Shown here: piece by piece, positions 53,250 to 62,473 of the stretch
How positions within the stretch are numbered: the stretch's first letter is position 1
Layout of the letters: each line of letters starts with the position of its first letter
Assembly: GCA_947643615.1 (NCBI GenBank)
Contig: CANRWO010000016.1
Location: forward strand, 1-62,473
Length of the DNA: 62,473 nt
Reading direction: 5' to 3'
From: an uncultured Lachnospiraceae bacterium
Lineage (GTDB): Bacteria; Bacillota; Clostridia; Lachnospirales; Lachnospiraceae
Position numbers and translations under genes: made by a program
The notes under the pieces: generated by a model
Seen by the model: the letters and a program-made list of their open reading frames with translations, nothing else
Databases searched by the model: none
What the model was told of the DNA's origin: nothing

Positions 53250-53842
53250 AAAATCTTTAAAAGGCTCATAAACACTGCCGGATTGACATATCCTTCCAGG
53301 GCGCAGCCTGCCACGGTCATCCCAAGGACCGCCGCAAGTTGCCCTGTTTTTTTCATCAAAATATTTTTTTCCATATCTGCCCCGATCCTGTGATAAATAC
53401 ATGCATATACGCTTTCCCCCCATGCCAGAAGGGTAAAAATTGCCGGAAAATAGATCAGATAATGGGGGAACAAACTGGCTGCCGCCAGCAGGATCCCTTT
53501 CATACCATAGCGGAGCATCATCACTGCCAAAAGTCCCCCCGCCGCCGCCCCATACCACAGCGCCGCCCCTACGCAGACAGCCATTCCCAGATAAGTTGTA
53601 GACAAAACCGCCAGAATCAAAACCGTCAACAGCCTCTTCCGCAGAACATAATAAAACAGGGCATTACAGTCAACCGTCATATATTTCATATGATAAAGCA
53701 CTTCCTCGTCAAATACCCCCGTTTTGTCCAGTAAAATGCTCTTCCCGATATTCATGACCAGCACTCCCGCTAAAAAGCCTGCCACAAAAAGCTGTAATAC
53801 CGGAATCCTGCCGGATCCGAATCTTCTCCCCATAAAACGCAT
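53246..53842 (-). CDS. SpoIIM-like (stage II sporulation protein M family) membrane protein
   Basis: A 198-residue protein with about five hydrophobic segments and a SpoIIM-like layout: an N-terminal FVAGFLAGVLVMNIG segment, a middle helix pair and a helix with FPHYLIYFPAIFTLLAWG. SpoIIM is part of the DMP complex needed for engulfment. ATG 53842 is used (weak GGGGG site). The TAG stop at 53248-53246 falls inside the terminal CTAG of the adjacent hairpin element, so the last residues may have been altered by that insertion. Moderate confidence on the family. Confidence 0.7.
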   Translation of the reverse strand: MRFMGRRFGSGRIPVLQLFVAGFLAGVLVMNIGKSILLDKTGVFDEEVLYHMKYMTVDCNALFYYVLRKRLLTVLILAVLSTTYLGMAVCVGAALWYGAAAGGLLAVMMLRYGMKGILLAAASLFPHYLIYFPAIFTLLAWGESVYACIYHRIGADMEKNILMKKTGQLAAVLGMTVAGCALEGYVNPAVFMSLLKIF

Positions 53843-53878
53843 ACCTGATCCCCCTCTCCCGGAGCCACACGGCCACAC

Positions 53879-54173
53879 AGGCTCCAGCGCTACGCCCAGC
53901 CAGAAGCCGGGTTACTTGTCTTTTTGGGTCCCACGCTATATTATGCGGATGAAATACGGGTTATGCCTTTTGGGGATTGTCTGTCCGTGCCAATGTTCTC
54001 CGGCGCGCCCGTCTCCCTGCCCCACCGGCTTCCCGGCTGCCAGCAAAAGGCCGAACAGCACAACATTTTCAACTGGTCCATTTCCACCAGGAATAATGAA
54101 ATAACTGCCATACATACAGCGTGCCCATTTTGGGCATTTTGAAAACTATAGCAAAAGCATGACAGCATAACCC
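53879..54173. other. Gene-free stretch with possible coding remnant
   Basis: Between the SpoIIM-like gene and the chromate cassette. A plus-strand frame around 53924-54142 (MGPTLYYADEIRVMPFGD...) looks protein-like but has no RBS and no recognisable family. I assign no gene. Confidence 0.3.
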
Positions 54174-54734
54174 TCACCGATAAAATACAAATCCGGCAAT
54201 TCCGCTTATAAAAATAATCACAATCGGATTGATTTTCCATTTTCTCAATATAAATAGCATAGTTAAAAAAATAAGCAGCGCAATCCAATTAAGGGATAAA
54301 AAATCTATTTCAAATTTACTGCTGTCATATAATGCTAATAATATAATCGTAGACGCTGCTGAAATTATCAAACCTAATGAAGCGGATTTTAAGCCATTCA
54401 ATACTTCCAAAACATATACAGATTTTTGATGAGTTTGAAAAAATTTATATAAAGCCAATGAAGTAATAATCCCACATAATATGCAGCCAATGGTTGCTGC
54501 CAATGCCCCAATCATTCCACCAACTTGAAGTCCGACAAATGTTGATGTATTAACAGCCAATGGCCCCGGCGTCATCTGTGAAATTGTGATTATGTCTGTA
54601 AACACTTTTCCGCTTATCCAGTTGTTTTTTTCTACAACTTGCTCTTGGATCAAAGGAATAATAGCATAACCGCCGCCAATGCTCAATAATCCTATTTTCA
54701 GAAATGTAATAAATAGCTCCCACCCGATATTCAT
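54174..54734 (-). CDS. Chromate transporter, CHR half-protein
   Basis: A 186-residue short-chain ChrA-type membrane protein with about six helices. The CHR-family motif GLLSIGGGYAIIPLIQ near residue 15 and the segment ISQMTPGPLAVNTSTFVG are clear. Short CHR proteins work as pairs. It overlaps the upstream CHR gene by four bases (ATGA). Noticeably AT-rich against neighbours. Confidence 0.9.
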   Translation of the reverse strand: MNIGWELFITFLKIGLLSIGGGYAIIPLIQEQVVEKNNWISGKVFTDIITISQMTPGPLAVNTSTFVGLQVGGMIGALAATIGCILCGIITSLALYKFFQTHQKSVYVLEVLNGLKSASLGLIISAASTIILLALYDSSKFEIDFLSLNWIALLIFLTMLFILRKWKINPIVIIFISGIAGFVFYR

Positions 54735-55294
54735 TTCATTTTCCCCCTTTTACAAAGCACTTGCAAAATACATAATAGACAGCAAGAAAGGAGTATCAAA
54801 GCCACGTTTATCCCCAATATGAAATTGGCTATAAATGACAGCGGTATCATGGCAGATAAAAACAAAGACTTTTTCTTTAAAATCAAAGAACACATATCTA
54901 TTATTAAATCCACCATTAAAGCAGCTACGCCCGCTTCCATTCCTTTTAGGATTGCCACAATAATCGTACTGGAAATAAAGATTTTATAAAATGCCGAAAC
55001 AGCCGTGAGGATAATTAACGGGGGAATGACAGCAGCAATACAGCTTATGGAAGCCCCCGCAATACCAGCTACTTTGTATCCAGCCAAAGCCGAAAGATTG
55101 ATTGCAATCGCTCCGGGCGTTGATTGTGCCACAGCAGCCATATTGACTAAATCTTCTTCGCTGAAACAATACTTTTTTGCAACAAAAAAGCGGCGAACCA
55201 TTGGAACTACTATATAGCCGCCACCAAAAGTAAAAGCACTTATAAACAAATTGGTTGCTAAGAGCCATACATACATTTTTATACCCTTTTTCAA
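54731..55294 (-). CDS. Chromate transporter, CHR half-protein (partner)
   Basis: A 187-residue partner with SAFTFGGGYIVVPMVRRFF and VAQSTPGAIAINLSALAGY, the CHR N-domain motifs, and about six helices. Together with the downstream gene it would form a heterodimeric CHR transporter; whether it moves chromate is not shown by the sequence. Divergent from a LysR gene that probably controls it. Confidence 0.9.
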   Translation of the reverse strand: MKKGIKMYVWLLATNLFISAFTFGGGYIVVPMVRRFFVAKKYCFSEEDLVNMAAVAQSTPGAIAINLSALAGYKVAGIAGASISCIAAVIPPLIILTAVSAFYKIFISSTIIVAILKGMEAGVAALMVDLIIDMCSLILKKKSLFLSAMIPLSFIANFILGINVALILLSCCLLCILQVLCKRGKMK

Positions 55295-55403
55295 GATAAT
55301 CTACCTCCTACTGTTTCATCCATTATATCTCTTGTTCTACAATCTGTGAAATGATATAATTTTATATATTCTATCAATTTTGCTCATGTCAAAAGGAGAA
55401 GAA

Positions 55404-56285
55404 ATGGTTATACGGTATTTGGAGATTTTAGAAGCAATAGCAGAAACCGGGACATTTACAGGTGCAGCAAAAAAGCTATATATAACACAATCCGCAGTTT
55501 CTCATGCTGTTGCAGAACTTGAAAAACAGGCAGGTACAGCCCTTTTTGAGCGTTTACCAAAAGGAGTTGCCCTAACTCGTTGCGGCGCTTCTCTTTTAGA
55601 GGAGTCACGAAGTATTTTAACGGCTTGCAGGAACTTAGACCGAAGAATGAGCCATTTGGAAGAAAATACCCCTGTTAATATTGTGTCTAGTATTACGATT
55701 GCTTCTTTCCTGCTTCCCGAAATACTTAGGGATTTGAAAACTTCCTTTCCTCAAATTCAACTTTCTGTCCGGGTCGCAAGTGCAAATACCGCCATTGACA
55801 TTTTACAACGTGGAAATGCTGATATTGCATTTTGGGAAGGCGCTGCGCCAAAGGGAAATTTTCAAACAATCCTCTTAGGCTCGTATCATTTATGTGCTGC
55901 TTGTGCGCCGGATTTTGATTTATCTGTACAGGCAATATCACCAGACCAATTATGCCGCTATCCGTTATTGCTTCGTGAACAGGGAAGCGCAATCCGTGAT
56001 ACTTTAGACAATACTCTTGCGCTTGCCAATTTAAGGGCAGAGCCGGTTTGGGAAAGCGTTAATTCACATGCCCTTATTAAAGCTGCCGAAGCCGGTTTAG
56101 GCATTACGATATTACCGGAAAAATTATTATGGGATTCTTTGCTCTTGAAAAAATTACGTCTAATTAACTTAGATAAAATGAAAATGGAAAATCAAATGTT
56201 AGCATTATTTCACAAGGATAAGTATCTTACAAAACCTCTTCAGATTCTAATAGACCAACTTAAAAATAAGTTATATTCTTTGTAG
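55404..56285 (+). CDS. LysR-family transcriptional regulator
   Basis: A 293-residue regulator: N-terminal winged HTH (YLEILEAIAETGTFTGAAKKL, TQSAVSHAVAELEKQAGTALFER) and a C-terminal ligand-binding domain. ATG 55404 has AAGGAG upstream. The 110-base divergent intergenic region with the CHR pair likely contains its operator, as is usual for LysR systems. AT-rich like the CHR genes, so the three were probably acquired together. Confidence 0.92.
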   Translation: MVIRYLEILEAIAETGTFTGAAKKLYITQSAVSHAVAELEKQAGTALFERLPKGVALTRCGASLLEESRSILTACRNLDRRMSHLEENTPVNIVSSITIASFLLPEILRDLKTSFPQIQLSVRVASANTAIDILQRGNADIAFWEGAAPKGNFQTILLGSYHLCAACAPDFDLSVQAISPDQLCRYPLLLREQGSAIRDTLDNTLALANLRAEPVWESVNSHALIKAAEAGLGITILPEKLLWDSLLLKKLRLINLDKMKMENQMLALFHKDKYLTKPLQILIDQLKNKLYSL

Positions 56286-56309
56286 TGCAAAAACAAGATT
56301 TTATAAAAA

Positions 56310-56344
56310 CAGTGCAGGCCAAGATTCATTCATAGCCTGCACTG
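56310..56344 (-). terminator. Terminator of the NUDIX gene
   Basis: 10-bp perfect stem cagtgcaggc/gcctgcactg (56310-56319, 56335-56344); on the minus strand followed by five T. May also serve the convergent LysR gene. Confidence 0.85.
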
Positions 56345-56425
56345 CGTGTTGCTTAATCAAATCAGAAAACACATCCCCTTTTCTGCCCTGAGGCTGTAAA
56401 CATGGCAGAAGAAAAGCACTTAGAT

Positions 56426-56965
56426 TTACTGCCCGAACTTTGAAGCATAGGTGAGGATCCCGCATATGGTCTTGGAGTCCTGTATCTGACAATCATATAT
56501 CTTTTGCTTCAGCTCTTCCAGGGTATATGCCTCCACATTGATGAATTCATCCTCATCCAAATGCTGTTTCCCCTTTTTTTTCAGTTCCCTTGCCAGGTAG
56601 ATATCGATCTTCTCATTACAGAAAGCCACTGTCGTGTATATGGAATTAAGCAGCTCCATGCTGCCGCAGGTATAGCCGGTCTCCTCCTCCAGTTCACGCC
56701 TTGCGGCATCCATGGTGGGTTCCTTTCTCCCGTTTAAGCCGCCTGCCGGAATTTCCAGCGTATCTCTCTCCAGCGCGTTGCGGTACTGGCGTACCATCAG
56801 AAGCTTTCCGTCATCCCGCACGGCCACAACGGCCGCAGCGCCCTTATGGTCTATCAGATCCCACTTCGCCGTATTCCCGTTGGGGATCAGCATGGTGTCC
56901 TGGTAATAATCTATGAGCACGCCATTTGCCACCAAATCTCTTTTCAATCTCTTATATTCGTCCAT
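56426..56965 (-). CDS. NUDIX hydrolase, ADP-ribose pyrophosphatase-like
   Basis: Hydrolyses ADP-ribose or related nucleotide sugars. The Nudix box is intact: GLNGRKE, seven residues, then RELEEETGY, matching GX5EX7REUXEEXGU. Upstream AAAVVAVRDDGKLLMVRQYRNAL is typical of the NudF group. I use ATG 56965 (179 residues), which matches NudF length and has AAAGGG 12 bases upstream; ATG 56992 and GTG 57007 are alternatives. Confidence 0.9.
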   Translation of the reverse strand: MDEYKRLKRDLVANGVLIDYYQDTMLIPNGNTAKWDLIDHKGAAAVVAVRDDGKLLMVRQYRNALERDTLEIPAGGLNGRKEPTMDAARRELEEETGYTCGSMELLNSIYTTVAFCNEKIDIYLARELKKKGKQHLDEDEFINVEAYTLEELKQKIYDCQIQDSKTICGILTYASKFGQ

Positions 56966-57129
56966 ACCGGTAACCAACCCTTTCTCATCCATTATTTTTA
57001 TCCACACAACTCACGATGACGCGGTTTCGGGTTTGCTGAATTCCTCTCCTGTGAACCAGCTCCATTCTCCCATTTCATATACTTTTTACGAAACCCGGGA
57101 TTTCTAAAATGCACAGCCTGGCATATCAC

Positions 57130-58416
57130 TTACATGGCGCTCAACAATTTCTCCACACTCACAAGCTTTACACACAGCACAAACAAGTCTGTGGTCATTG
57201 CCATCTCCTCAGGTGTGGGGAATGAGGGTGCGATACGGATATTGCTGTCCTTGGGGTCATTGCAGTAAGGGAACGTGGCCCCTGCGCCGGTCAGCACCGC
57301 GCCCGCTTCCTTACACTTGGCCACAATGGCCTTTGCACAGCCTTCCATGGCATCAAATGAAATAAAGTAACCGCCGTTAGGTTTCGTCCACGTGCCTATG
57401 CCAAGTCCGGCCAATTCTCTGTCCAGCACCTCCTGCACTGCCTCAAATTTAGGCCGGAGCAGCTTTGCATGTTTCTTCATATGCTCCCTGATTCCGTCAA
57501 TATCTTTAAAATAGCGGGTATGGCGAAGCTGATTGACCTTGTCATAGCCAATCGTCTGGATCGTCATGCTCTTTTTCATAAATTCCAGATTTTCCCTGGA
57601 TGCCGCCACAGCAGCAATACCTGCCCCTGCCAAGCTGATTTTGGAAGAAGAGCAAAATTCGAATACCATATCGGTATTGCCGGTTTTCTCACACTCACTG
57701 AAAATCTCCAGCAAAGTGTCCCCGCCGTTATCGTACAAATCGTGTACTGCATAAGCATTGTCCCAATAGATCCGGAAGTCCTCAGCTGCAGGCTTCAATG
57801 CCGCAAAACGCCTTACCGTCTCATCCGAATAAGTGTAACCCTGTGGGTTGGAATACTTTGGCACACACCAGATCCCCTTAATGCTTGCATCCTCGCTGAC
57901 TAACTTCTCCACCATATCCATATCCGGCCCCTGGGGCGTCATGGGCACATTGATCATCTCGATGCCAAAATGCTGTGTGATGGCAAAGTGCCTGTCGTAT
58001 CCCGGCACGGGACAGAGAAATTTCACTTTATCCAATTTGCACCATGGAATACTGCCCATCACCCCATGGGTTACGGAACGGGAAATGGTGTCGTACATAA
58101 TGAACAGGCTCGCATTGCCGCAGACAATAACATTGTCTACCGATACACCCATGATATCCGCCATCAGCTTCTTTGCCTCGGGAATACCATCCAGCGCGCC
58201 ATAATTGCGTACATCCACGCCGCTCTCGTCCATCATATCGCTTTCGGAAGTCAAAACATCAAAAAATCCGCGCGCCAGATCCAGCTGTGCTATGGAAGGC
58301 TTCCCTCTGGACATATCCAGCTTCAGTCCTTTTCCTTTTGCATCTTCGTACTCTTTCTCCAGTTGTGCTTTCAATGACAACAATTCTTCTTTGCTTAATT
58401 CCTGATATGCTTTCAT
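57130..58416 (-). CDS. Class I/II PLP-dependent aminotransferase (aspartate aminotransferase-like)
   Basis: A 428-residue fold-type I aminotransferase of the divergent Ic-like aspartate aminotransferase group. MSRGKPSIAQLDLARG near the N-terminus, CVPKYSNPQGYTYSDE, YWDNAYAVHDL and PLP-Lys in SSSKISLAGAG; C-terminal Arg in NIRIAPSFPTPEE. ATG 58416 has GGAAGG upstream. Donor and acceptor cannot be told. Confidence 0.92.
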   Translation of the reverse strand: MKAYQELSKEELLSLKAQLEKEYEDAKGKGLKLDMSRGKPSIAQLDLARGFFDVLTSESDMMDESGVDVRNYGALDGIPEAKKLMADIMGVSVDNVIVCGNASLFIMYDTISRSVTHGVMGSIPWCKLDKVKFLCPVPGYDRHFAITQHFGIEMINVPMTPQGPDMDMVEKLVSEDASIKGIWCVPKYSNPQGYTYSDETVRRFAALKPAAEDFRIYWDNAYAVHDLYDNGGDTLLEIFSECEKTGNTDMVFEFCSSSKISLAGAGIAAVAASRENLEFMKKSMTIQTIGYDKVNQLRHTRYFKDIDGIREHMKKHAKLLRPKFEAVQEVLDRELAGLGIGTWTKPNGGYFISFDAMEGCAKAIVAKCKEAGAVLTGAGATFPYCNDPKDSNIRIAPSFPTPEEMAMTTDLFVLCVKLVSVEKLLSAM

Positions 58417-58530
58417 TTTCCTTCCGTTTTCCTCCATTTCGTACAATTTGCACCGCCATTGGATTATAGTATACAATCATACACCTGGAATATAATACTA
58501 TAACTTCCCGAAAGAAACAAGAGGGAAATT

Positions 58531-58561
58531 AAAAAAACCGCCGGCAATTGCACAGCGGTTT
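58531..58561 (-). terminator. Terminator of rny
   Basis: aaaccgc (58535-58541) pairs with gcggttt (58555-58561); on the minus strand a run of T follows. 37 bases past the rny stop. Confidence 0.85.
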
Positions 58562-58597
58562 TTAACCATATGAAATTTTCAAGCAATAGATACTGGT

Positions 58598-60145
58598 TTA
58601 CTTTGCGTAATCAATCACGCGGCTCTCACGGATCAAATTCACCTTGATCTGTCCCGGATATTCCAATTCAGCCTCAATCTGCTTGGAAATGTCACGGGCC
58701 AACAGAACCATGTCGGCATCTGTAATCTGTTCCGGTATCACCATTACACGAACCTCACGACCTGCCTGAATAGCAAAAGATTTGTCTACACCTTTGAAAT
58801 TGTTTGTTATTTCTTCTAACTGCTTTAATCTGCTGGTATAGGTTTCCAGAGTTTCCCTTCTGGCTCCCGGCCTTGCAGCAGAAATTGTATCCGCGGCCTG
58901 GACAATACATGCAATAAGGGATGTGGCTTCCACATCACCATGATGAGATTCTACGGCGTTGATGACTATAGAATTCTCCTTATATTTCTTGCAAAGCTCG
59001 ACACCGAGCTGGATATGAGACCCTTCCATCTCATGGTCAACGGACTTGCCAATATCATGGAGCAGGCCGGCACGCTTCGCAAGCCTTACATCCAATCCCA
59101 TCTCAGCAGCCAGAAGACCGGACAACTGCGCTACCTCTATTGAATGCTTCAACGCATTCTGGCCATAGCTTGTCCGAAACTTCATCTTACCCAGAAGCCT
59201 GATAAGCTCGGGATGGATGCCATGCACGCCGACCTCCAGCGTAGCGGCCTCACCTTCCTCTTTAATCATGATCTCGACTTCTTTCTGGGCCTTTTCTACC
59301 ATTTCTTCAATTCTGGCAGGATGGATACGTCCATCAACGATCAACTTTTCAAGAGCAATCCTTGCAACTTCACGACGGATGGGATCAAAGCCGGACAGGA
59401 TAACTGCCTCGGGTGTATCGTCAATGATCAGGTCAACACCGGTCATAGTCTCCAATGTACGGATGTTACGGCCTTCTCTGCCGATAATCCTACCCTTCAT
59501 CTCATCATTCGGGAGCTGCACGACGGAGATTGTAGTCTCTGATACATGATCAGCGGCACATCTTTGGATGGCCGACACCACATACTCCTTCGCTTTTTTG
59601 TCTGCTTCTTCTTTGGCGCGACTCTCCATTTCCTTGATCATCACAGCCGTTTCATGCTTTACTTCATCTTCAACAATTTTCAATAAGTGTTCTTTTGCCT
59701 GTTCAGAGGTTAATCCGGAAATTCGTTCCAGTTCCTGTACTCTTTGCTCATTTAATTTGGAAACTTCATCCTTCATCTTATTGAGGGATTCTTCCTTGGA
59801 TGCCAAGCTGGCTTCCCGTTTCTCGATTGCATCAGCCTTCTTATCGATGTTCTCTTCTTTCTGCTGGACTCTGCGCTCATAGCGCTGGGCTTCCGCCCTG
59901 CGTTCCTTGATTTCCTTGTCCAGTTCATTCTTGGTCCGAATGGACTCTTCCTTGACCTCAAGTAATGATTCACGCTTTTTTGTCTCTGCGGTCTTCAGGG
60001 CTTCATCGATAATCTCCCTTGCTTTCTCCTGTGCGTTCCCCACTGTAGATGCAGCTACTTTCTTCTGATAAGCAGATACAATTAGCGCGGTAGCAACAGC
60101 TGTCACAAGGATGCTGACCAATGCAACAATCACATAGATAAGCAT
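58598..60145 (-). CDS. rny: Ribonuclease Y
   Basis: Membrane-tethered endoribonuclease that starts mRNA decay. The 515-residue protein has an N-terminal membrane helix (1-22), a long coiled coil (30-200), a KH domain with [13 protein letters not shown] and an HD domain with LLHDIGKS. Usual length. Follows recA-recX, as in many Clostridia. Confidence 0.97.
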   Translation of the reverse strand: MLIYVIVALVSILVTAVATALIVSAYQKKVAASTVGNAQEKAREIIDEALKTAETKKRESLLEVKEESIRTKNELDKEIKERRAEAQRYERRVQQKEENIDKKADAIEKREASLASKEESLNKMKDEVSKLNEQRVQELERISGLTSEQAKEHLLKIVEDEVKHETAVMIKEMESRAKEEADKKAKEYVVSAIQRCAADHVSETTISVVQLPNDEMKGRIIGREGRNIRTLETMTGVDLIIDDTPEAVILSGFDPIRREVARIALEKLIVDGRIHPARIEEMVEKAQKEVEIMIKEEGEAATLEVGVHGIHPELIRLLGKMKFRTSYGQNALKHSIEVAQLSGLLAAEMGLDVRLAKRAGLLHDIGKSVDHEMEGSHIQLGVELCKKYKENSIVINAVESHHGDVEATSLIACIVQAADTISAARPGARRETLETYTSRLKQLEEITNNFKGVDKSFAIQAGREVRVMVIPEQITDADMVLLARDISKQIEAELEYPGQIKVNLIRESRVIDYAK

Positions 60146-60369
60146 CTTACAGGAGCACCTCCTTATTTAATTTTCATTGTACACTTTGACCGCCTGCAAC
60201 ACTGCCAAACGGCCTTTCATAGAATGTATGTACTTGTCCATGAGGACTGAAAACATTCTAACAAGCAATTTACAACACTTAAATTTTAAACTCTATTTCG
60301 AATAATGTCAAGTATAACTCTCGAATCCACTCCATAAAAACTCTCGATCCAAACGATAGAAATGGCAGT

Positions 60370-61014
60370 TCAGTCCGCCCATCCATAAAAGCTGTCCGCC
60401 CGAAGCGCCCTTCGGATGGCATCCTGGGAAAAACCCTTGCGCATCAAAAAGCCATATGTCTTCTGCTGTTCCTTTCTGTCCGCCGTCCCGGGATCATAAT
60501 GCCGCTTATCCAAAAGCCGCCTGATCATTGCTTTCTCGTCCTGGACCCCACCCTTCTGTTCCCAAAGCTGCCATGCTTTTTCCAACGTAACCTTATCAAT
60601 TCCCCTGTCCAACAGGTCATGCTCTATCCGCCTCCTGCTCCTGGCCTCTTCATGATCGGAAATATAAGTCTCGGCATACCTTAGATCGTCCGTATAATGA
60701 TAACCCGCAACATAGTCCAGTGCCTGTGCTATAATATCCTCCGGATAGCAGCCTTCCTTCAATTTATCATGCAGCTGCTTTGTCGTGTATTCGCGGCTTT
60801 TTAATAAATTCATTGCCCGGAGTTTCGCCCTCTTAGGAAGTATCTTTCCTACAATCTCATCATAGTCTTCCTGGGCGATCTCCTGGCCTTCACATATATG
60901 GTATGACCGGAGTTCGCCTTTATATAATACAAAGGCGAACTCCTGCTCTATAAAAACTTTACTGCGTGACTTGGATAATTCCTCTAACTTTGTTACTCTC
61001 ACGCCAACTCCCAT
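60370..61014 (-). CDS. recX: Regulatory protein RecX
   Basis: Modulates RecA filaments. The 214-residue protein has three-helix repeats typical of RecX: AMNLLKSREYTTKQLHDKLKEGCYPEDII, YHYTDDLRYAETYI and a C-terminal FLMRKGFSQDAIRRAL. The ATG at 61014 has no spacing to GGGGG, and GTG 61002 is a possible true start. 14 bases downstream of recA, so co-transcribed with it. Confidence 0.93.
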   Translation of the reverse strand: MGVGVRVTKLEELSKSRSKVFIEQEFAFVLYKGELRSYHICEGQEIAQEDYDEIVGKILPKRAKLRAMNLLKSREYTTKQLHDKLKEGCYPEDIIAQALDYVAGYHYTDDLRYAETYISDHEEARSRRRIEHDLLDRGIDKVTLEKAWQLWEQKGGVQDEKAMIRRLLDKRHYDPGTADRKEQQKTYGFLMRKGFSQDAIRRALRADSFYGWAD

Positions 61015-61028
61015 CCCCCTTTAGGCCG

Positions 61029-62114
61029 TTACTCCGTTTCTGCTTTTGCTGCCTTCTTCTCTTTGCCGGAAGCCTTTGGGGTCTCAGGCTTCTGCACATC
61101 CCCCTCTGCCTTTGGTTCCTCCCCGAAGCCATAATGTGCACGTACCCTTTGGCTGACTGCCTGGCATATCTCCGGGTTGTCCCTCAGGAACTGTTTGGCA
61201 TTCTCACGCCCCTGACCGATCTTACTTCCCTCATAGGCATACCACGCCCCGGATTTAACAATCACATCAATCTGCACGGCGAGATCCAGAATATCTCCCT
61301 CTCTTGAAATGCCCTCACCGAACATAATATCAAACTCCGCCTCCTTAAAGGGCGGCGCTATCTTATTCTTTACCACTTTAACCCTTGTACGGTTACCGAT
61401 CACTTCCCCTCCCTGCTTCAGGGACTCGATACGTCTCACGTCCATACGTACCGAAGAATAGAATTTTAACGCACGGCCGCCGGTGGTGGTTTCAGGGTTT
61501 CCGAACATAACGCCCACTTTCTCACGCAGCTGGTTAATAAAAATCACCGTACAGTTGGACTTGCTGATCACAGCCGTCAGTTTACGCAGCGCCTGTGACA
61601 TCAGACGCGCCTGAAGGCCTACATGGGAATCTCCCATGTCACCGTCGATCTCCGCCTTTGGAACCAGCGCCGCCACAGAGTCCACCACCACAATATCAAT
61701 GGCGCCGGAACGGACCATGGTCTCCGTGATCTCCAACGCCTGCTCGCCGTTATCAGGCTGGGAGATATACAGGTTGTCAATGTCCACGCCGATGTTCTTG
61801 GCATACACAGGATCCAGCGCATGCTCCGCGTCAATAAAACCGGCAATGCCGCCACACCTCTGGACCTCTGCAATCATATGCAGGGTAACGGTGGTTTTAC
61901 CACTGGATTCAGGTCCATATATCTCAACGATCCGCCCCTTTGGAATCCCCCCCAGGCCCAGCGCAATGTCAAGGCTCAGGGAACCGGTAGGAATGGTCTC
62001 CACGTTCATCTGGTTTGCAGGGTCTCCCAGTTTCATGACTGCTCCCTTGCCGTACTGCTTCTCAATCTGGCTGATGGCCGCATCTAATGCTTTCAGTTTT
62101 TCGTCTTTTTCCAT
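61029..62114 (-). CDS. recA: Recombinase RecA
   Basis: Strand-exchange ATPase and SOS co-protease, 361 residues. Walker [10 protein letters not shown], Walker [11 protein letters not shown]1/L2 region [15 protein letters not shown] and [14 protein letters not shown]. The C-terminus is a charged Lys/Glu/Ala tail. Start 62114 has AAGGAG upstream. Preceded by a sigma-A promoter and two LexA-type boxes. Confidence 0.98.
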   Translation of the reverse strand: MEKDEKLKALDAAISQIEKQYGKGAVMKLGDPANQMNVETIPTGSLSLDIALGLGGIPKGRIVEIYGPESSGKTTVTLHMIAEVQRCGGIAGFIDAEHALDPVYAKNIGVDIDNLYISQPDNGEQALEITETMVRSGAIDIVVVDSVAALVPKAEIDGDMGDSHVGLQARLMSQALRKLTAVISKSNCTVIFINQLREKVGVMFGNPETTTGGRALKFYSSVRMDVRRIESLKQGGEVIGNRTRVKVVKNKIAPPFKEAEFDIMFGEGISREGDILDLAVQIDVIVKSGAWYAYEGSKIGQGRENAKQFLRDNPEICQAVSQRVRAHYGFGEEPKAEGDVQKPETPKASGKEKKAAKAETE

Positions 62115-62135
62115 TTTTATTTCTCCTTTTCGCAG

Positions 62136-62186
62136 GAACAAACGTTCTATACTGTTTAGAATAAAACATTTGTTCGCATTTGTCAA
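62136..62186 (-). promoter_or_regulatory. recA promoter with two SOS (LexA) boxes
   Basis: Minus-strand TTGACA (62186-62181) and TATTCT (62163-62158) are 17 bases apart. GAACAAACGTTC at 62136-62147 is a perfect Gram-positive LexA box. A second, one-mismatch box (GAACAAATGTTT, minus strand 62175-62164) lies in the promoter spacer. The stretch beyond, 62187-62473, shows no gene. Confidence 0.88.
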
Positions 62187-62473
62187 TTACTTTTTATGTT
62201 TCTACCATAACAGATTTTGTGTACTATAAAACTCTCACTAAGGCATCCCACCTCCGCTTTTCTTATTTTTTCTGAAACCTGTGGCGATATGCCGGAATGT
62301 TATGACGGCGCCTCACGGGTGGCGCCTGCCCCGGACCGGGCAAAGTATCATTTGAAGTATCAGACAAACAAAGTGTACCATACAAACCGTTTTTCCGCAA
62401 GACAGCATGAAACATAAAATGTTACAGTTCACACGCAATGTCAGTTAGTTAAGTTATAAAGCTAAATTTTAAG

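Overview
The window looks like a chromosomal segment of a spore-forming Clostridia member, most likely Lachnospiraceae. It carries an alpha/beta-type SASP, a SpoIIM-like protein, a DUF4250 protein, a RACo-like ASKHA protein and a TM1266-type regulator. It also has the classical Gram-positive blocks clpP-clpX-ysxC, pyrH-frr-uppS-cdsA-dxr-rseP and recA-recX-rny. Most genes lie on the minus strand and most have clear AGGAGG-type ribosome binding sites, which I used to correct many starts. I see no rRNA, tRNA or CRISPR array.

Layout. 1-3.8 kb: hairpin-forming repeats, two uncharacterised convergent genes, a HAD phosphatase and an HTH relic. 3.9-6.3 kb: a large polytopic membrane protein. 6.37-10.5 kb: the most accessory part, an AT-rich three-gene cassette between a complete polysaccharide deacetylase gene and an identical 383-bp copy of that gene's 3' end. 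Its main product combines a PHP metal-dependent phosphoesterase, a possible AlbA/Schlafen-like domain and a region resembling type I restriction specificity (HsdS) target-recognition domains. It is my leading candidate for an undescribed, probably defence-related, system. 10.7-17.2 kb: an XRE regulator, then a chemoreceptor translationally coupled to a heterodimeric ABC exporter. 17.4-21.7 kb: RACo-like protein, DUF4250, ClpB. 22-25.8 kb: copper efflux (csoR-copA) with two palindromic operators and a C-terminally fused CopZ-like domain. 25.9-30 kb: a catalytically dead EIIA-Glc-like membrane protein, a cold-shock gene with a hairpin leader, a manganese riboswitch with mntP, GH105 and TraX. 30-36.4 kb: atypical response regulator, AI-2E-type permease, ysxC, clpX, clpP, tig. 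36.6-39.3 kb: TM1266-type regulator with a fused permease/ATPase and a substrate-binding lipoprotein. 39.8-42.5 kb: SASP, transaldolase-like aldolase, Ser/Thr kinase and PP2C-like partner. 42.7-50 kb: isoprenoid, phospholipid and translation block headed by a bactofilin. 50-53.8 kb: second polysaccharide deacetylase, small FeoB-associated Cys-rich protein with a Fur-like site, DAHP synthase, SpoIIM-like protein. 54.2-56.3 kb: AT-rich chromate-transporter pair with a LysR regulator. 56.4-62.2 kb: NUDIX, aminotransferase, RNase Y, RecX and RecA with SOS boxes.

Scattered through the window is a family of about 166-bp imperfect hairpin elements (12919-13084, 53084-53249, probably 21838-22003, plus partial copies) with CTAG ends, consistent with MITEs. 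One sits between the two ABC exporter halves and another provides the stop codon of the SpoIIM-like gene. Functional statements are inferences from reading the translations; no database search was possible.
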